NCBI RefSeq assembly: GCF_001006305.1 | Contig: NZ_LBHJ01000014.1 | Location: 173,447-237,446, forward strand | Origin: Silvibacterium bohemicum | GTDB lineage: Bacteria; Acidobacteriota; Terriglobia; Terriglobales; Acidobacteriaceae | DNA: 64,000 bases | Direction: 5' to 3' | In this document: positions 1 to 8,924 of the stretch, one piece after another | Numbering within the stretch: the stretch's first letter is position 1 | Layout of the letters: every line of letters begins with the position of its first letter | The notes under the pieces: generated by a model | Seen by the model: the letters and a program-made list of their open reading frames with translations, nothing else | What the model was told of the DNA's origin: nothing | Databases searched by the model: none | Position numbers and translations under genes: made by a program

Positions 1-1
1 A

Positions 2-2284
2 GGCATGAACGCGCTGAAGGCCATCAACGGAGTCAAGCAGAAGCTGCGTGAGATTGCACCGTCACTTCCGCCCGGCGTCCAGATCATGACGGGCTACGAT
101 CGCTCTGATCTAATCGACGCGTCGATCAAAACGCTACAGCGCGATCTGCTCGAAGAAGCAGTTATCGTGAGCCTGGTCATCATCATCTTCCTCTTTCATT
201 TCCGCTCGGCGCTTATCGCAATTGTTGCCTTGCCCATCGCGGTACTGATGTCTTTCATCCCGATGTACTGGCTGGGCGTGAGCTCAAACATCATGTCGCT
301 GGGCGGCATCGCGTTGGCCGTTGGTGTGCTTGTCGATGCCTCTATTGTGATGGTCGAAAATGGCTATCGCCATCTGTCGGAACGGCAGGAAAACGACGCT
401 AACCCGGTATCAGAGCTAGAGCGGCAAAGCATTCTTATCAACTCGGCCAAGCAGGTCGGTCCCGCGCTCTTCTTCTCCCTGATCATCATCATTGTCTCCT
501 TCATGCCGGTCTTCCTGCTCGAAGCGCAGGAAGGACGCATGTTCCGCCCCCTGGCATGGACCAAGACTCTGGCAGTCGGCTCCTCCTCCATTCTTGCGAT
601 CACCCTCGTGCCTGTTTTGATGGTGATGCTGATTCGAGGGCGGCTCAAGCCGGAGAATGCGAATCCAATCTCCCGCGTCACGCAGGCGATTTACCTGCCC
701 ATTCTCAAATTCTGCCTGCGGCACCGCTGGCAGACCATCGTGGTCAATCTGATCTTTCTGCTGGTCACATTTCCACTCGCAACACGCTTGGGCAGCCAGT
801 TCATGCCGGCACTATTTGAGGGCTCCACTCTCTATATGCCGACTGCTCTCCCCGGCATCTCCATCGAGCAGGCGAAGGTGCTCCTGCAGCAGCAGGACCG
901 CATCCTGCGCAGCTTCCCGGAAGTTGCCAGCGTATTCGGTGCTGTCGGTCGCTCGGACAGTGCAACCGACAATGCGCCTCTGGATATGTATGACACCACG
1001 CTGATGCTCAAACCACGGGAGCAATGGCCCGCTGGGATGACCTACGAGAAGCTCATCCATCTGCTGGATGACAAACTACAGTTTCCCGGTCTATCGAATA
1101 CCTGGACAAGTCCGGTCGAAAATCGCCTGGACATGGAGTTGACCGGCATTAAGACACCGCTGGGCATGAAGGTGCAAGGGCCGAATGTGGACGGCATTCA
1201 GCAGTTGGCTTCGCAGCTTCAGATTGTTCTCTCCGGGCTTCCGCAGACGCGATCTGTGTTTGCTGAAAAGGTCGCGCAGGGTTTCTATATCAATGTCGAG
1301 GTCAAGCGGGAGGAGGCGGCCCGCTACGGCCTCACGATCGCGGATGTGCAGACAGCGGTTTCATCGGGCATCGGCGGACAGAATATTGCTGAGAACATCG
1401 AGGGGCGCGAACGCTATCCCATCAATGTTCGATACCAGAGGGACTTCCGCGACAATGTCGAGAAGATGCGTAGCGTGCTGATCGGAACTCCTTCGGGAGC
1501 GCAGATTCCGCTGGGGCAAGTAGCGAAGATCTCCTTCACGCATGGTCCGGCCATGATTCGGGACGAAGACGGTGCGCTAACCGGATACATCTATATCGAT
1601 CTCAAGAACTCCGATTACGGCGGCTTCGTCGCACAGGCCAACAAACTCATTCACGACAAACTGGCCTTGCCTGCAAATTACACCTTCCAATGGTCGGGAG
1701 AATATGAACTTGAACTCCGCGCTAAGCAAAGACTGCAACTTATTCTGCCAGTTGTCTTCTTTGTGATCTTCCTGTTGCTGTACCTGATCTTTCACTCGGT
1801 TGCCGAAGCGCTTGTTCTCATCTTCCCAACCATCTATGCGATGAGTGGAGGGTTGCTCCTGCAATGGCTTCTCCACTACAACTTCAGCGTCGCCGTGGCG
1901 GTCGGTTACATTGCGCTCTTTGGAATCGCAGTAGAGACGGGTGTCGTTATGGTGGTTTATCTCCATGAAGCGCTCGAATACAGACTGCAAAGCGGAAAGC
2001 CGTTGACCAACGCTGATGTGGAAGCCGCGGCCATCGAAGGGGCTGTCCACCGTTTGCGGCCAAAGTTGATGACCGTCTGCGCTGTGCTTGCCAGTCTCGT
2101 TCCAATCCTCTGGGAATCCGGCATCGGCTCCGATGTGATGAAGCCGATTGCCGCGCCTATCGTCGGCGGCATGATTACTTCCACTATCCACGTCCTAATC
2201 CTTGTGCCCGTCTTCTTCGTGATGATGAAGGAACGTGCATTGCGGAAGGGACATCTACAGCCACGGACTTCAGAGAGCATTTAG
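2..2284 (+). CDS. CusA/CzcA-family heavy-metal efflux RND transporter, 5' truncated
   Basis: Inner-membrane pump subunit of a tripartite metal-cation exporter (proton antiport, working with a periplasmic adaptor and an outer-membrane channel). The reading frame is open at the window edge, so about the first 290 of roughly 1040 residues lie outside. Visible are the N-terminal-half membrane bundle, the conserved TM4 stretch GIALAVGVLVDASIVMVEN with the proton-relay aspartate, a large periplasmic loop, and a second membrane bundle ending near the C-terminus (HVLILVPVFFVMM). Length and segment order fit the HME-RND family. The metal (Cu/Ag or Co/Zn/Cd) cannot be fixed because the N-terminal part is missing; the CusA type is slightly favoured by overall resemblance. 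The adaptor and channel genes are probably upstream of the window. Confidence 0.93.
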   Translation, partial: GMNALKAINGVKQKLREIAPSLPPGVQIMTGYDRSDLIDASIKTLQRDLLEEAVIVSLVIIIFLFHFRSALIAIVALPIAVLMSFIPMYWLGVSSNIMSLGGIALAVGVLVDASIVMVENGYRHLSERQENDANPVSELERQSILINSAKQVGPALFFSLIIIIVSFMPVFLLEAQEGRMFRPLAWTKTLAVGSSSILAITLVPVLMVMLIRGRLKPENANPISRVTQAIYLPILKFCLRHRWQTIVVNLIFLLVTFPLATRLGSQFMPALFEGSTLYMPTALPGISIEQAKVLLQQQDRILRSFPEVASVFGAVGRSDSATDNAPLDMYDTTLMLKPREQWPAGMTYEKLIHLLDDKLQFPGLSNTWTSPVENRLDMELTGIKTPLGMKVQGPNVDGIQQLASQLQIVLSGLPQTRSVFAEKVAQGFYINVEVKREEAARYGLTIADVQTAVSSGIGGQNIAENIEGRERYPINVRYQRDFRDNVEKMRSVLIGTPSGAQIPLGQVAKISFTHGPAMIRDEDGALTGYIYIDLKNSDYGGFVAQANKLIHDKLALPANYTFQWSGEYELELRAKQRLQLILPVVFFVIFLLLYLIFHSVAEALVLIFPTIYAMSGGLLLQWLLHYNFSVAVAVGYIALFGIAVETGVVMVVYLHEALEYRLQSGKPLTNADVEAAAIEGAVHRLRPKLMTVCAVLASLVPILWESGIGSDVMKPIAAPIVGGMITSTIHVLILVPVFFVMMKERALRKGHLQPRTSESI

Positions 2285-2291
2285 AAGAGGG

Positions 2292-2320
2292 GGGAGGAAG
2301 CCCCTGAGGGGCCTTCTCCC
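2292..2320. terminator. Hairpin between convergent genes
   Basis: A 13-bp stem with one mismatch and one G-U pair around a TGA loop (gggaggaagcccc / ggggccttctccc). It lies 8 bases after the pump stop codon and before the stop of the facing gene. There is no clear T-run on either side, so it may act as a bidirectional, perhaps Rho-assisted, end signal. Confidence 0.5.
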
Positions 2321-2355
2321 TTCACACCGCTAAGCGTTTCCATCGCCTCTGGAGA

Positions 2356-2910
2356 TCACGGGATTCCAATGAGAAGACCGCCGCTCATACCGATGGATTG
2401 CTGGTGACCTCCTGCAAAGCTGTAGTCGTAAGCCGGTTCAAGATACCATCCGAAGCGGTGTTTTCTCTTTGGCCAGAACATAAAGTCTCCCGCCACCTCT
2501 CCAGCTATGGAGTTGCTAGCCTTTCCATTCTGGTTGAGGTGAACCCACTCGGGACCGACGCCCAGCATGAACTCTGCCGTCCGCGACAGTGTCCACGGTT
2601 TCTTGAAGAGCAGGTCGGTGTCCCACTCTGTAGAGTTGTGAGCGTAGAAGGGCGACACGCCTGCCTCAACTTCCAGCCAATTCTCTATCGGGGTAATCTC
2701 CGCTGCAAGGTTCGGCGCGAACGTCGCCGCGCCTCCGCTGAAGTTCCAGCTCGTGGAGGCGCCAAGCTCAAGGATGGCTACAGGGTCTTTATCCTCGCTG
2801 GCCGCTTGTGAATCGGGGGAGGATGTACCAGGGGAAGTCTGCCCAAGAGCGGGCAGACACAAAAACAGAAACAGGCACGCTTCAGCGAGCGTGAACGACC
2901 GTATACGCAT
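2356..2910 (-). CDS. Secreted, probably outer-membrane beta-barrel protein of unknown function
   Basis: 184 residues with a clear signal peptide (MRIRSFTLAEACLFLFLCLPALGQ), a short Ser/Pro-rich linker, then alternating amphipathic strands typical of small porin-like proteins (LELGASTSWNFSGGAATF; HRFGWYLEPAYDYSF). The C-terminus is glycine-rich. It lies next to the metal pump but on the other strand, last in a minus-strand group with a Cys-rich secreted protein and an arsenate-reductase remnant. A role in metal resistance is inferred from neighbours only. Confidence 0.7.
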   Translation of the reverse strand: MRIRSFTLAEACLFLFLCLPALGQTSPGTSSPDSQAASEDKDPVAILELGASTSWNFSGGAATFAPNLAAEITPIENWLEVEAGVSPFYAHNSTEWDTDLLFKKPWTLSRTAEFMLGVGPEWVHLNQNGKASNSIAGEVAGDFMFWPKRKHRFGWYLEPAYDYSFAGGHQQSIGMSGGLLIGIP

Positions 2911-2963
2911 ATCAGATCTCCAGAGTGAAGTTTGTTCGCGCCAAGGGGCGCAGAGACGTCAAG

Positions 2964-3305
2964 CTAAGAGGAGATTGCTATGCGGGGTGGTCGAAATATG
3001 GGCGAGCGCGGCCCAGGGACAGGTGAAGGCGATTCAGGCCAAACACCTGTGGTCACCACGTTCGCCAGATCCAGGACAGGACGTGCATTCGGGATCCTGC
3101 GAAACCCACAGCACGAGCAGATTCCATTACAGTTACCCGGCGTGGCAGGTAGCGGATGGTTGACATGAGATTGGTGCGAAGACGAGGCAACAAAGTACGG
3201 TCCATCGCACAAATCGCAATGCGGCGAGTGAACTGCCAGGCAAGCCACCACCGCGCACAACAGCCATGCAATAACGCAGGCTCGTGTTGTGATGGGCCCA
3301 TTCAT
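2964..3305 (-). CDS. Small secreted cysteine-rich protein, metal-locus associated
   Basis: 113 residues. The N-terminus has a hydrophobic signal segment (ACVIAWLLCAVVACLAV). It is followed by two cysteine clusters, HCDLCDG and CNGICSCCGF, and a proline-rich tail (PSPVPGPRSPIFRPP). The cysteine clusters could bind a soft metal such as copper. That role is inferred from composition and from the position near the RND pump; no named family is claimed. It starts 5 bases after the end of the arsenate-reductase remnant on the same strand, so the two are probably co-transcribed. Confidence 0.6.
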   Translation of the reverse strand: MNGPITTRACVIAWLLCAVVACLAVHSPHCDLCDGPYFVASSSHQSHVNHPLPATPGNCNGICSCCGFRRIPNARPVLDLANVVTTGVWPESPSPVPGPRSPIFRPPRIAISS

Positions 3306-3310
3306 GCTTC

Positions 3311-3697
3311 TTACGATAAATCTTGGCTGGCTAGATCACCAGTGGCCACTGTGCTTGCCGCGAAATTCGCAATGAGCGATTGCACTCTTTCCTTAATCTC
3401 ATCTCGGATAATACGTACCTCCTCCGGCGTAAGCCCTTTAGGATTGCGGATCGGCCAATCATCTCTCCGTAGACCATGAACATACGTGCACTTGTCACCA
3501 CACCCCATCGTCATAGGTCCACTCATAGAGGTGCCAGCATTGATCGGCTTGGTCAACGTGGCTTCTGGTTTAGACAGCGATATTTTGGGCCAAGGGACAC
3601 AGGCTTTCATGTACGCCCTGTCGAAGATGCCCAATAAATTGTCTCGGCAACGTTGAGACAATTTGCAACCAATCCCACCTGCTACATCCGCTTTCAC
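3311..3697 (-). pseudogene. Arsenate reductase (LMW-phosphatase type), C-terminal remnant
   Basis: The C-terminal half carries the hallmark of ArsC proteins of the low-molecular-weight tyrosine-phosphatase fold: MGCGDKCTYVHGLRRDDWP followed by DPKGL-like NPKGLTPEEVRIIRDEIKERV. The first 60 or so residues do not show the essential N-terminal CxxxxxR(S/Q) phosphate loop, and none is seen just upstream. Length (128 aa) is near normal, but the front part aligns poorly. The simplest reading is a decayed or rearranged arsC. A GTG start overlaps the upstream stop (GTGA), so the fragment could still be translated, but it should lack reductase activity. Confidence 0.55.
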
Positions 3698-4044
3698 CTT
3701 TTGCTACGGTTTAGGATGGTTCGAATCATGGCCTTCATACGCGTTCCCCACTTCGCTAGTTGGTCGAGCAGCTCGTAAGTGGCTGCCTTTACCGGCTCCG
3801 CCAGATCATACTCAACGTAGAGAATATGGTTGCTCGGATCATTTCTCACGATCAACCCGCGGACTGAAGCTTTCTGAGGTTTTCTGCCAATCCTTTTCTT
3901 GAGGCTGAAGGGATAAGGCGTCCCGGCTGACCAAAGCGTATCGGACCACCCGTATGACACACAGAATCTGTATCCTCCACTTTCCATGAAGGGGCTGACC
4001 GCTAATTCTGCAGCACAAGAATACTCAACGGATTTGTCTCGCAT
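3694..4044 (-). CDS. Hypothetical protein, unknown
   Basis: 116 residues from an ATG preceded by GAGAGGA at good spacing. The frame stays open upstream to 4185 and would there add a CPICG zinc-ribbon-like piece, so the start is uncertain. The protein has a basic middle (LKKRIGRKPQK), a hydrophobic beta-rich part (NHILYVEYDL) and a helical, basic C-terminus. I do not recognise a family. Its stop overlaps the GTG of the arsC remnant by 4 bases, suggesting coupling. Confidence 0.42.
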   Translation of the reverse strand: MRDKSVEYSCAAELAVSPFMESGGYRFCVSYGWSDTLWSAGTPYPFSLKKRIGRKPQKASVRGLIVRNDPSNHILYVEYDLAEPVKAATYELLDQLAKWGTRMKAMIRTILNRSKR

Positions 4045-4247
4045 TGCGGATTTTCCTCTCATAGGTAATCTAATTCCGGTCAGTTGCCGCCCACAGATCG
4101 GACAAATCTGAGCGGCTACTAAGAGGTGCAACCGCTCGTTTCCTGCGTCGGGTTTGGGAGAAGTCTGATAAGTGTTCGGCCTCACAGCACAACCAAATTG
4201 AACGGTGCCACGTATCAGAAACTCCTATCTGGAGTCTGCTGATCGAA

Positions 4248-4652
4248 CTAAGAAGCCTGCGGATTCGTAAACATCTCGTTACCGCTCGCTGTCTGGGCGG
4301 CGGATATTTCTTCTTCGAGAACGTCCCAATGTTCTGCGAGCAATCCGTCTTCGATTCGGAAGATGTCCACAGCAATGACGGGTTTGCTAAAAGGGCCGTG
4401 TGCGGAATATCGTCCATGGATCATGACGAGATCGCCCTCTCCGATAATCATTCCAGCTTCGTACTTGAAGTCAGCCGGCACGTTGGCAGCGAGTTCGCGC
4501 AGCCCTTCTCGAAACGGGGGGATGTAGTGGTTGTGTTGTATGTAGTCCTCGGCCCAATACTTATCGAAAGCACTCAAGTCCCGATTCACAAAGACTGCTT
4601 TCATGGCCGTCAAGACGAGAGCTTTGTTTGCTAGAACATCTGTATCGCTCAT
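4248..4652 (-). CDS. SnoaL/NTF2-like protein (ester cyclase family)
   Basis: 134 residues from an ATG with GAAGGGA upstream; a longer in-frame GTG/ATG extension has no such site. The NTF2-like cone fold is indicated by the order: N-terminal helix (NKALVLTAMKAVFVNRD), the YWAEDYIQHN motif typical of SnoaL-like ester cyclases and predicted SnoaL enzymes, IPPFREGL, GDLVMIHGRYSAHG and DIFRIEDGLLAEHWDVLE. Such proteins are small hydrolases, cyclases or binding proteins; the substrate is unknown. It follows the condensation-domain gene by 69 bases on the same strand. Confidence 0.8.
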   Translation of the reverse strand: MSDTDVLANKALVLTAMKAVFVNRDLSAFDKYWAEDYIQHNHYIPPFREGLRELAANVPADFKYEAGMIIGEGDLVMIHGRYSAHGPFSKPVIAVDIFRIEDGLLAEHWDVLEEEISAAQTASGNEMFTNPQAS

Positions 4653-4721
4653 ATGTTTTCCCTTCGTTGGTGATCCAACATTTGTTTTCACGAGTCTGGC
4701 ATTTGAGACTCGCACGATCAT

Positions 4722-5984
4722 TTATGAGCTTGTTGCTAGTGCGGCGGTCAAGATCTCTTTTACGGTTTGCAACATCTCCGGAAACGGATGATGGGCGACA
4801 TGCGTAATTCCAAGCGATCCATTCACCGTCATCGTGGAAAACTTTTGTGTATCTGGCCCCCCGACAAACCCAGCAGTGAAGACCTGGTCAAGCTGCAGTC
4901 CCCTGAAACGTGTACGCACTTGATACGAGCCATAGCTCGTCAGCATGAGATCGTGCACGAACCCGCTATTCAGTAGCAGTCTTAGATGGGTTTGCGGCGA
5001 ATGCTCGTCCTCTACCAAGGAACTGGCTTGGCTCAGGAATTCGTCGATGCTGCTGCGAAGCGAACTTGACTTCATTGAAGAGGTGATCCGCGCTCCAATC
5101 TCCCAGAACTGATCTTCGCGTAGTTCTTCCAGTAGGCAGCGGTGGAGAACGACCAGCTGCCCCACTTGATCGGTCAGCCCGTGAAACGGGCGTATATCGA
5201 CTGGGCTCAGACAACGAATACCATCAGTCCGCCAAACTACGCTTGACCGAAGTCCTGCCAGAGCCAACGCCGTCAAAACGACGCTGTGAACAGAGGCACC
5301 CCGCCGTTTGGCATTGGCTACGAGAGCCTCCGTCTCAGCACTCGACAATTCTGTACGGGTGACGTGGACGGCAGTTGCCGGATGCACGGGAACTGCCTCA
5401 TTTGAAACCTCGGAAAAATGTTCCGTTGTTCGATACTCCGGGCTGTCACGACCGAACAGTTCAGCGACAGATGGGGTGAGCGGCTGCGGTTTTTGCGACG
5501 CGCGTTCCGTCAGCAAACACAACAGGTCGTGGAGCAGGAAGAGATGAGACTTTCCGTCCAATGAAGCATGGTGTGAGGCGATCAGGAACACGCACTTATT
5601 TCCCTGATGAAACAACGCAGACCTCGTTAACGGCTCGCCGTCCGTGAAGGGGTCCGAGAGCTCCTTCTCGATTGCCTCCGTGACTGAAAACGATGACGTA
5701 AGCGGCTCCACGCGCAATGGCATAGGCCGCTCCGGAACGCTATAAAAAAACGGACGTTCTCCTTCAACCTTGCCGATCGACGCTTGTAAAAGCGGATATG
5801 CCTTCTGCAATTCCCGAAGTGCTTCGTGCCAGTTTTCGATTTTTGTCTGACCGCTGATCTCGGCCGCGAGAACATGCCCGCGTCGAGCAACCCGCTCCAT
5901 CAGCCAGAAGTGTTCCTCAAAGGAGTCCAGTTGCCTCAGCACCCTGTTCTTGTCAACTTCGGAGAAGTTCATGTTTTCCGTCAC
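4722..5984 (-). CDS. Condensation-domain / PapA-like acyltransferase
   Basis: 420 residues of the CoA-dependent acyltransferase fold shared by NRPS condensation domains, PapA5-type and alcohol acetyltransferases. The catalytic HHxxxDG motif is HHASLDG at residues 138-144. As in stand-alone acyltransferases, there is no adenylation or carrier domain and none lies nearby. It probably acylates a small or lipid acceptor; donor and acceptor are unknown. The start overlaps the stop of the winged-helix ATPase gene by 4 bases (ATGA), so the regulator and the enzyme are probably translated from one message. Confidence 0.78.
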   Translation of the reverse strand: MTENMNFSEVDKNRVLRQLDSFEEHFWLMERVARRGHVLAAEISGQTKIENWHEALRELQKAYPLLQASIGKVEGERPFFYSVPERPMPLRVEPLTSSFSVTEAIEKELSDPFTDGEPLTRSALFHQGNKCVFLIASHHASLDGKSHLFLLHDLLCLLTERASQKPQPLTPSVAELFGRDSPEYRTTEHFSEVSNEAVPVHPATAVHVTRTELSSAETEALVANAKRRGASVHSVVLTALALAGLRSSVVWRTDGIRCLSPVDIRPFHGLTDQVGQLVVLHRCLLEELREDQFWEIGARITSSMKSSSLRSSIDEFLSQASSLVEDEHSPQTHLRLLLNSGFVHDLMLTSYGSYQVRTRFRGLQLDQVFTAGFVGGPDTQKFSTMTVNGSLGITHVAHHPFPEMLQTVKEILTAALATSS

Positions 5985-8767
5985 AGGGATGCACCTGCAA
6001 AACGAGGAGACTTTTCAAGGAGGGCCTCCGCTCTGCGAAAGTCATACGAATCAAATCCGGCGGCAAAGTCGCTCATCGTCTCCTTGAGCAGGCGCTTCGC
6101 CTGCGTGATCTCGTCGCCAGTTTGAGCCAGCTCAAGGAGTGTGGTTGCTGTCCTCAATTCCCACGAGAGCGCTTGCTGACGTTGCGCAATCTCCAAAGAC
6201 TGCTGCAACAGCCGGCATACATCAGCTCTAGCCTGCGACTCGCCCTCACCATGCATCCGCACGGCTTCTAATCTCAGAACTTCGGGGGCACACCACCACG
6301 AAGGGTCGCTTTTCGCCCGCTGCACTAGGAGGACGGGTGCAAAACCCAGCCCGAGCACACTGAAGTTTTCCCAATGTCGATAATCCCAATGAGATTGTTG
6401 CCTTCCTGCCTTGAATTGACGATCTGTGGATTGGCCTTTCGCTGCTACGGCGCCCAAACGGAACACATCCACGTACTGCTTCCAATACAGAGAATTGGAA
6501 AGACGGGCGTGCTCCTGCAATAGGGACAGATTGCGCTCTGCGTCCTCCAGATTTCGATTCCAAATGTTGATTGGGCATCCCGCAATGGAAAGTGCAAAAC
6601 AGATCGCGACCGACTGCTTCGTTTCCAATGCGGCAGCCACCGATTCTTCGGCGACGCGAACAGCGTCTTCCGGAAAGCCTTGAAGCCACAAAACGCGGGC
6701 CAGGGTTCCCTTGACCAATACTGCCAAGTTATAGTCATAGGCTCCGCGTATGCCGTCATCGGAGATCGTCACCTGATCTTCTATTTCGGACAGAACAGAC
6801 CGACACTCCTTGAGATTTCCCAGATACAAGAGCGACAGAGCTTTCAGCGGATTCCACCATACGTGTTGAGAATCAGCGCCGACGTACTCCTCGATCTGGA
6901 GTGCAACGTCGAGCGACTGGCTATACTCTCCGAGGCCGTGGTGATAACGCCACAGATTATGAAGGGCTCCGCTGATTCCTAGCCGATCATCCAACTGTCT
7001 GGCGAGTTCGAGTGCCCGAGTTGCAGTACCAAATAGCTCCGGTACCGCTCCGAGGGTTTCGTAGAGCGCGGGCCCCCTCGCGAGCAAGAGCCGAAGTTCA
7101 GCCCTAGACGCATTCGGCGTGCCGCTCATGGCTTCTAATGCGCGATCAGCGTGAACTTTGAACTCTTCAAAGAGAGATAGCTGAAACCAGAGATATGCCG
7201 AGGAGGCTATAACCTCAATTCCGAGTTCTGGGTCGCCTTTCGCTGAGAAAGCCCACACAATAGCTGCACGGAGTTCATCCACCATCTTGCTATGGGATTC
7301 CTGGTGAGACTTCACCACAAATCCATTTTTTGGCGCGAGACTTAGAGTTTTATCGCGAATGTATTCGGCATGTAAGCGACGGACAGAGTTCGCGCCAGGG
7401 CCGTCCCCAAGCTTCTCAATGGCATACGCGCGCGTGGAATCCAAGAGCCGGAATACGGGCGTGCTGCCCTGGTTCGACATCACGAGAAGAGACTTCGCGA
7501 CAAGGTTGGGCAGGGACTCCCAAATTCTGCCCTTCGTCATGGCGTGATCCGTTGCGACCATAAGGGCTGCATCGCGATCAAACTCACTTCGAAAGACACT
7601 CAATCGCGCTAGGAGGAGCTGTTCGCCGTCTGAAAGGAGCCCATAGCTCCAATCAAGCGTGGCGCGCAGCGTGCGATGACGCTCTTGCGCCGTACGTCGA
7701 TTGCGGGTTAGGAGCTCAAGACAATCTTCAAGTTGATTGGTGAGCGTTCGGATGTCAAAGAGATCTATGCGGGCAGCGGCTAGTTCTATAGCGAGGGGAA
7801 TTCCGTCGAGCTTGTTGCAGAGAAGTGCCAGGGCCGGTGCATCTTCATCCGTGAGTGAGAAGCCCGCAACGCCTGAAGACGCTCGCTCGACGAAGAGTTG
7901 GACTGCCGGAAAGGCTAGAGCCTCGACAGCGGTGAGCGAGGCATCTCCGAGCGACGGCGCTTGAAGAGGTAATAACCTCTTCACGAACTCTCCCTCGGTT
8001 CGCAACGGCTCTCTGCTTGTGGCAAGGAGATGGACATTCGGGCATTCGCGCAAGACCTTCTCCGCGAATGAGGCGGCAGCCTCAATTACATGTTCACAAT
8101 TGTCGAAGACAATGAGCGTTTCACGCGGTCCCAGATAATCGAAAACCGCCATTTCATCAATGCCCGATGACGCCGGCAGTCGGAGAGAGCTAGTCAAGGC
8201 AAAGGCCAACGGCGAGGAGACTGTGAGAGACGTGAAATCTACAAAGAACACGCCGTCCGGATAGATTTCAATAGCTCTTCCAGCCGTCGCCAACGCAACA
8301 CTGGTCTTGCCAATCCCACCACTGCCCACAATGCTGATGAGCCTACGATCGGCCAGATCCGAAAGAATCTCCTGAATGACTTGATCGCGGCCTATCAGTT
8401 TCGCAAGTAGAGGTGGAACATTGACCCAACTCTTTTGATAATTCTCTGTCTTCCGATGCGTGACCGGCATCGCAAACTGATATCCGCGACCAGGAACCGT
8501 CACGATACATCCATCCGGACAGCCGCCTTCGGATAAGACTTTTCGAACGGCGGCTAGATGCACTCTCAGATTGGCTTCGCCAACGCTTGTGTCCGGCCAT
8601 ATTTGAGCGGTCAATTCAGCCCCGCTCACCACTTTCCCTGCATTCTCTACGAGGATTCTAAGCAGCGAAAACGCCCGACTGCCGAGATGCACAGCTTCCC
8701 CATCACACAGCAGAGCGCTGCGCTCTGGAATCAATTCGAACGTGCCGAAACAAGAAGATGGTTTCAT
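5981..8767 (-). CDS. Winged-helix regulator with NB-type ATPase and TPR-like tail
   Basis: 928 residues from the ATG at 8767, which has GGGAG five bases upstream; the frame extends 20 codons further without a better site. Residues about 8-100 form an OmpR/PhoB-type winged helix (ending TVPGRGYQFA). A STAND/NB-ARC-like ATPase follows with Walker A GSGGIGKTS (about 148-156), Walker B LIVFDNCEH and the sensor-like LLATSREPL. The long helical C-terminal part looks like TPR repeats. This is the COG3903 predicted-ATPase regulator architecture. The ligand is unknown. It sits downstream of an AraC gene and overlaps the acyltransferase gene, its likely target or partner. Confidence 0.88.
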   Translation of the reverse strand: MKPSSCFGTFELIPERSALLCDGEAVHLGSRAFSLLRILVENAGKVVSGAELTAQIWPDTSVGEANLRVHLAAVRKVLSEGGCPDGCIVTVPGRGYQFAMPVTHRKTENYQKSWVNVPPLLAKLIGRDQVIQEILSDLADRRLISIVGSGGIGKTSVALATAGRAIEIYPDGVFFVDFTSLTVSSPLAFALTSSLRLPASSGIDEMAVFDYLGPRETLIVFDNCEHVIEAAASFAEKVLRECPNVHLLATSREPLRTEGEFVKRLLPLQAPSLGDASLTAVEALAFPAVQLFVERASSGVAGFSLTDEDAPALALLCNKLDGIPLAIELAAARIDLFDIRTLTNQLEDCLELLTRNRRTAQERHRTLRATLDWSYGLLSDGEQLLLARLSVFRSEFDRDAALMVATDHAMTKGRIWESLPNLVAKSLLVMSNQGSTPVFRLLDSTRAYAIEKLGDGPGANSVRRLHAEYIRDKTLSLAPKNGFVVKSHQESHSKMVDELRAAIVWAFSAKGDPELGIEVIASSAYLWFQLSLFEEFKVHADRALEAMSGTPNASRAELRLLLARGPALYETLGAVPELFGTATRALELARQLDDRLGISGALHNLWRYHHGLGEYSQSLDVALQIEEYVGADSQHVWWNPLKALSLLYLGNLKECRSVLSEIEDQVTISDDGIRGAYDYNLAVLVKGTLARVLWLQGFPEDAVRVAEESVAAALETKQSVAICFALSIAGCPINIWNRNLEDAERNLSLLQEHARLSNSLYWKQYVDVFRLGAVAAKGQSTDRQFKAGRQQSHWDYRHWENFSVLGLGFAPVLLVQRAKSDPSWWCAPEVLRLEAVRMHGEGESQARADVCRLLQQSLEIAQRQQALSWELRTATTLLELAQTGDEITQAKRLLKETMSDFAAGFDSYDFRRAEALLEKSPRFAGASL

Positions 8768-8924
8768 CGCTCCCAAATTGCGCGACCGCAAGACATTCGC
8801 CACAAAGCGTATGGGGCTCAGAAACAAATGAATTGAGGCGCGGGCAAAACACAGTCAACTCCCGCATCTACCATGCTTTCAAAGCGTAGGCCAGGGGGAC
8901 CGGGAGTGTCTTGGCGAAGACTGT

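Noticed and set aside
1577-2191. 204-codon minus-strand frame inside the RND pump gene
   Set aside because: Antisense shadow of a strongly conserved membrane protein; no start site or recognisable domain.
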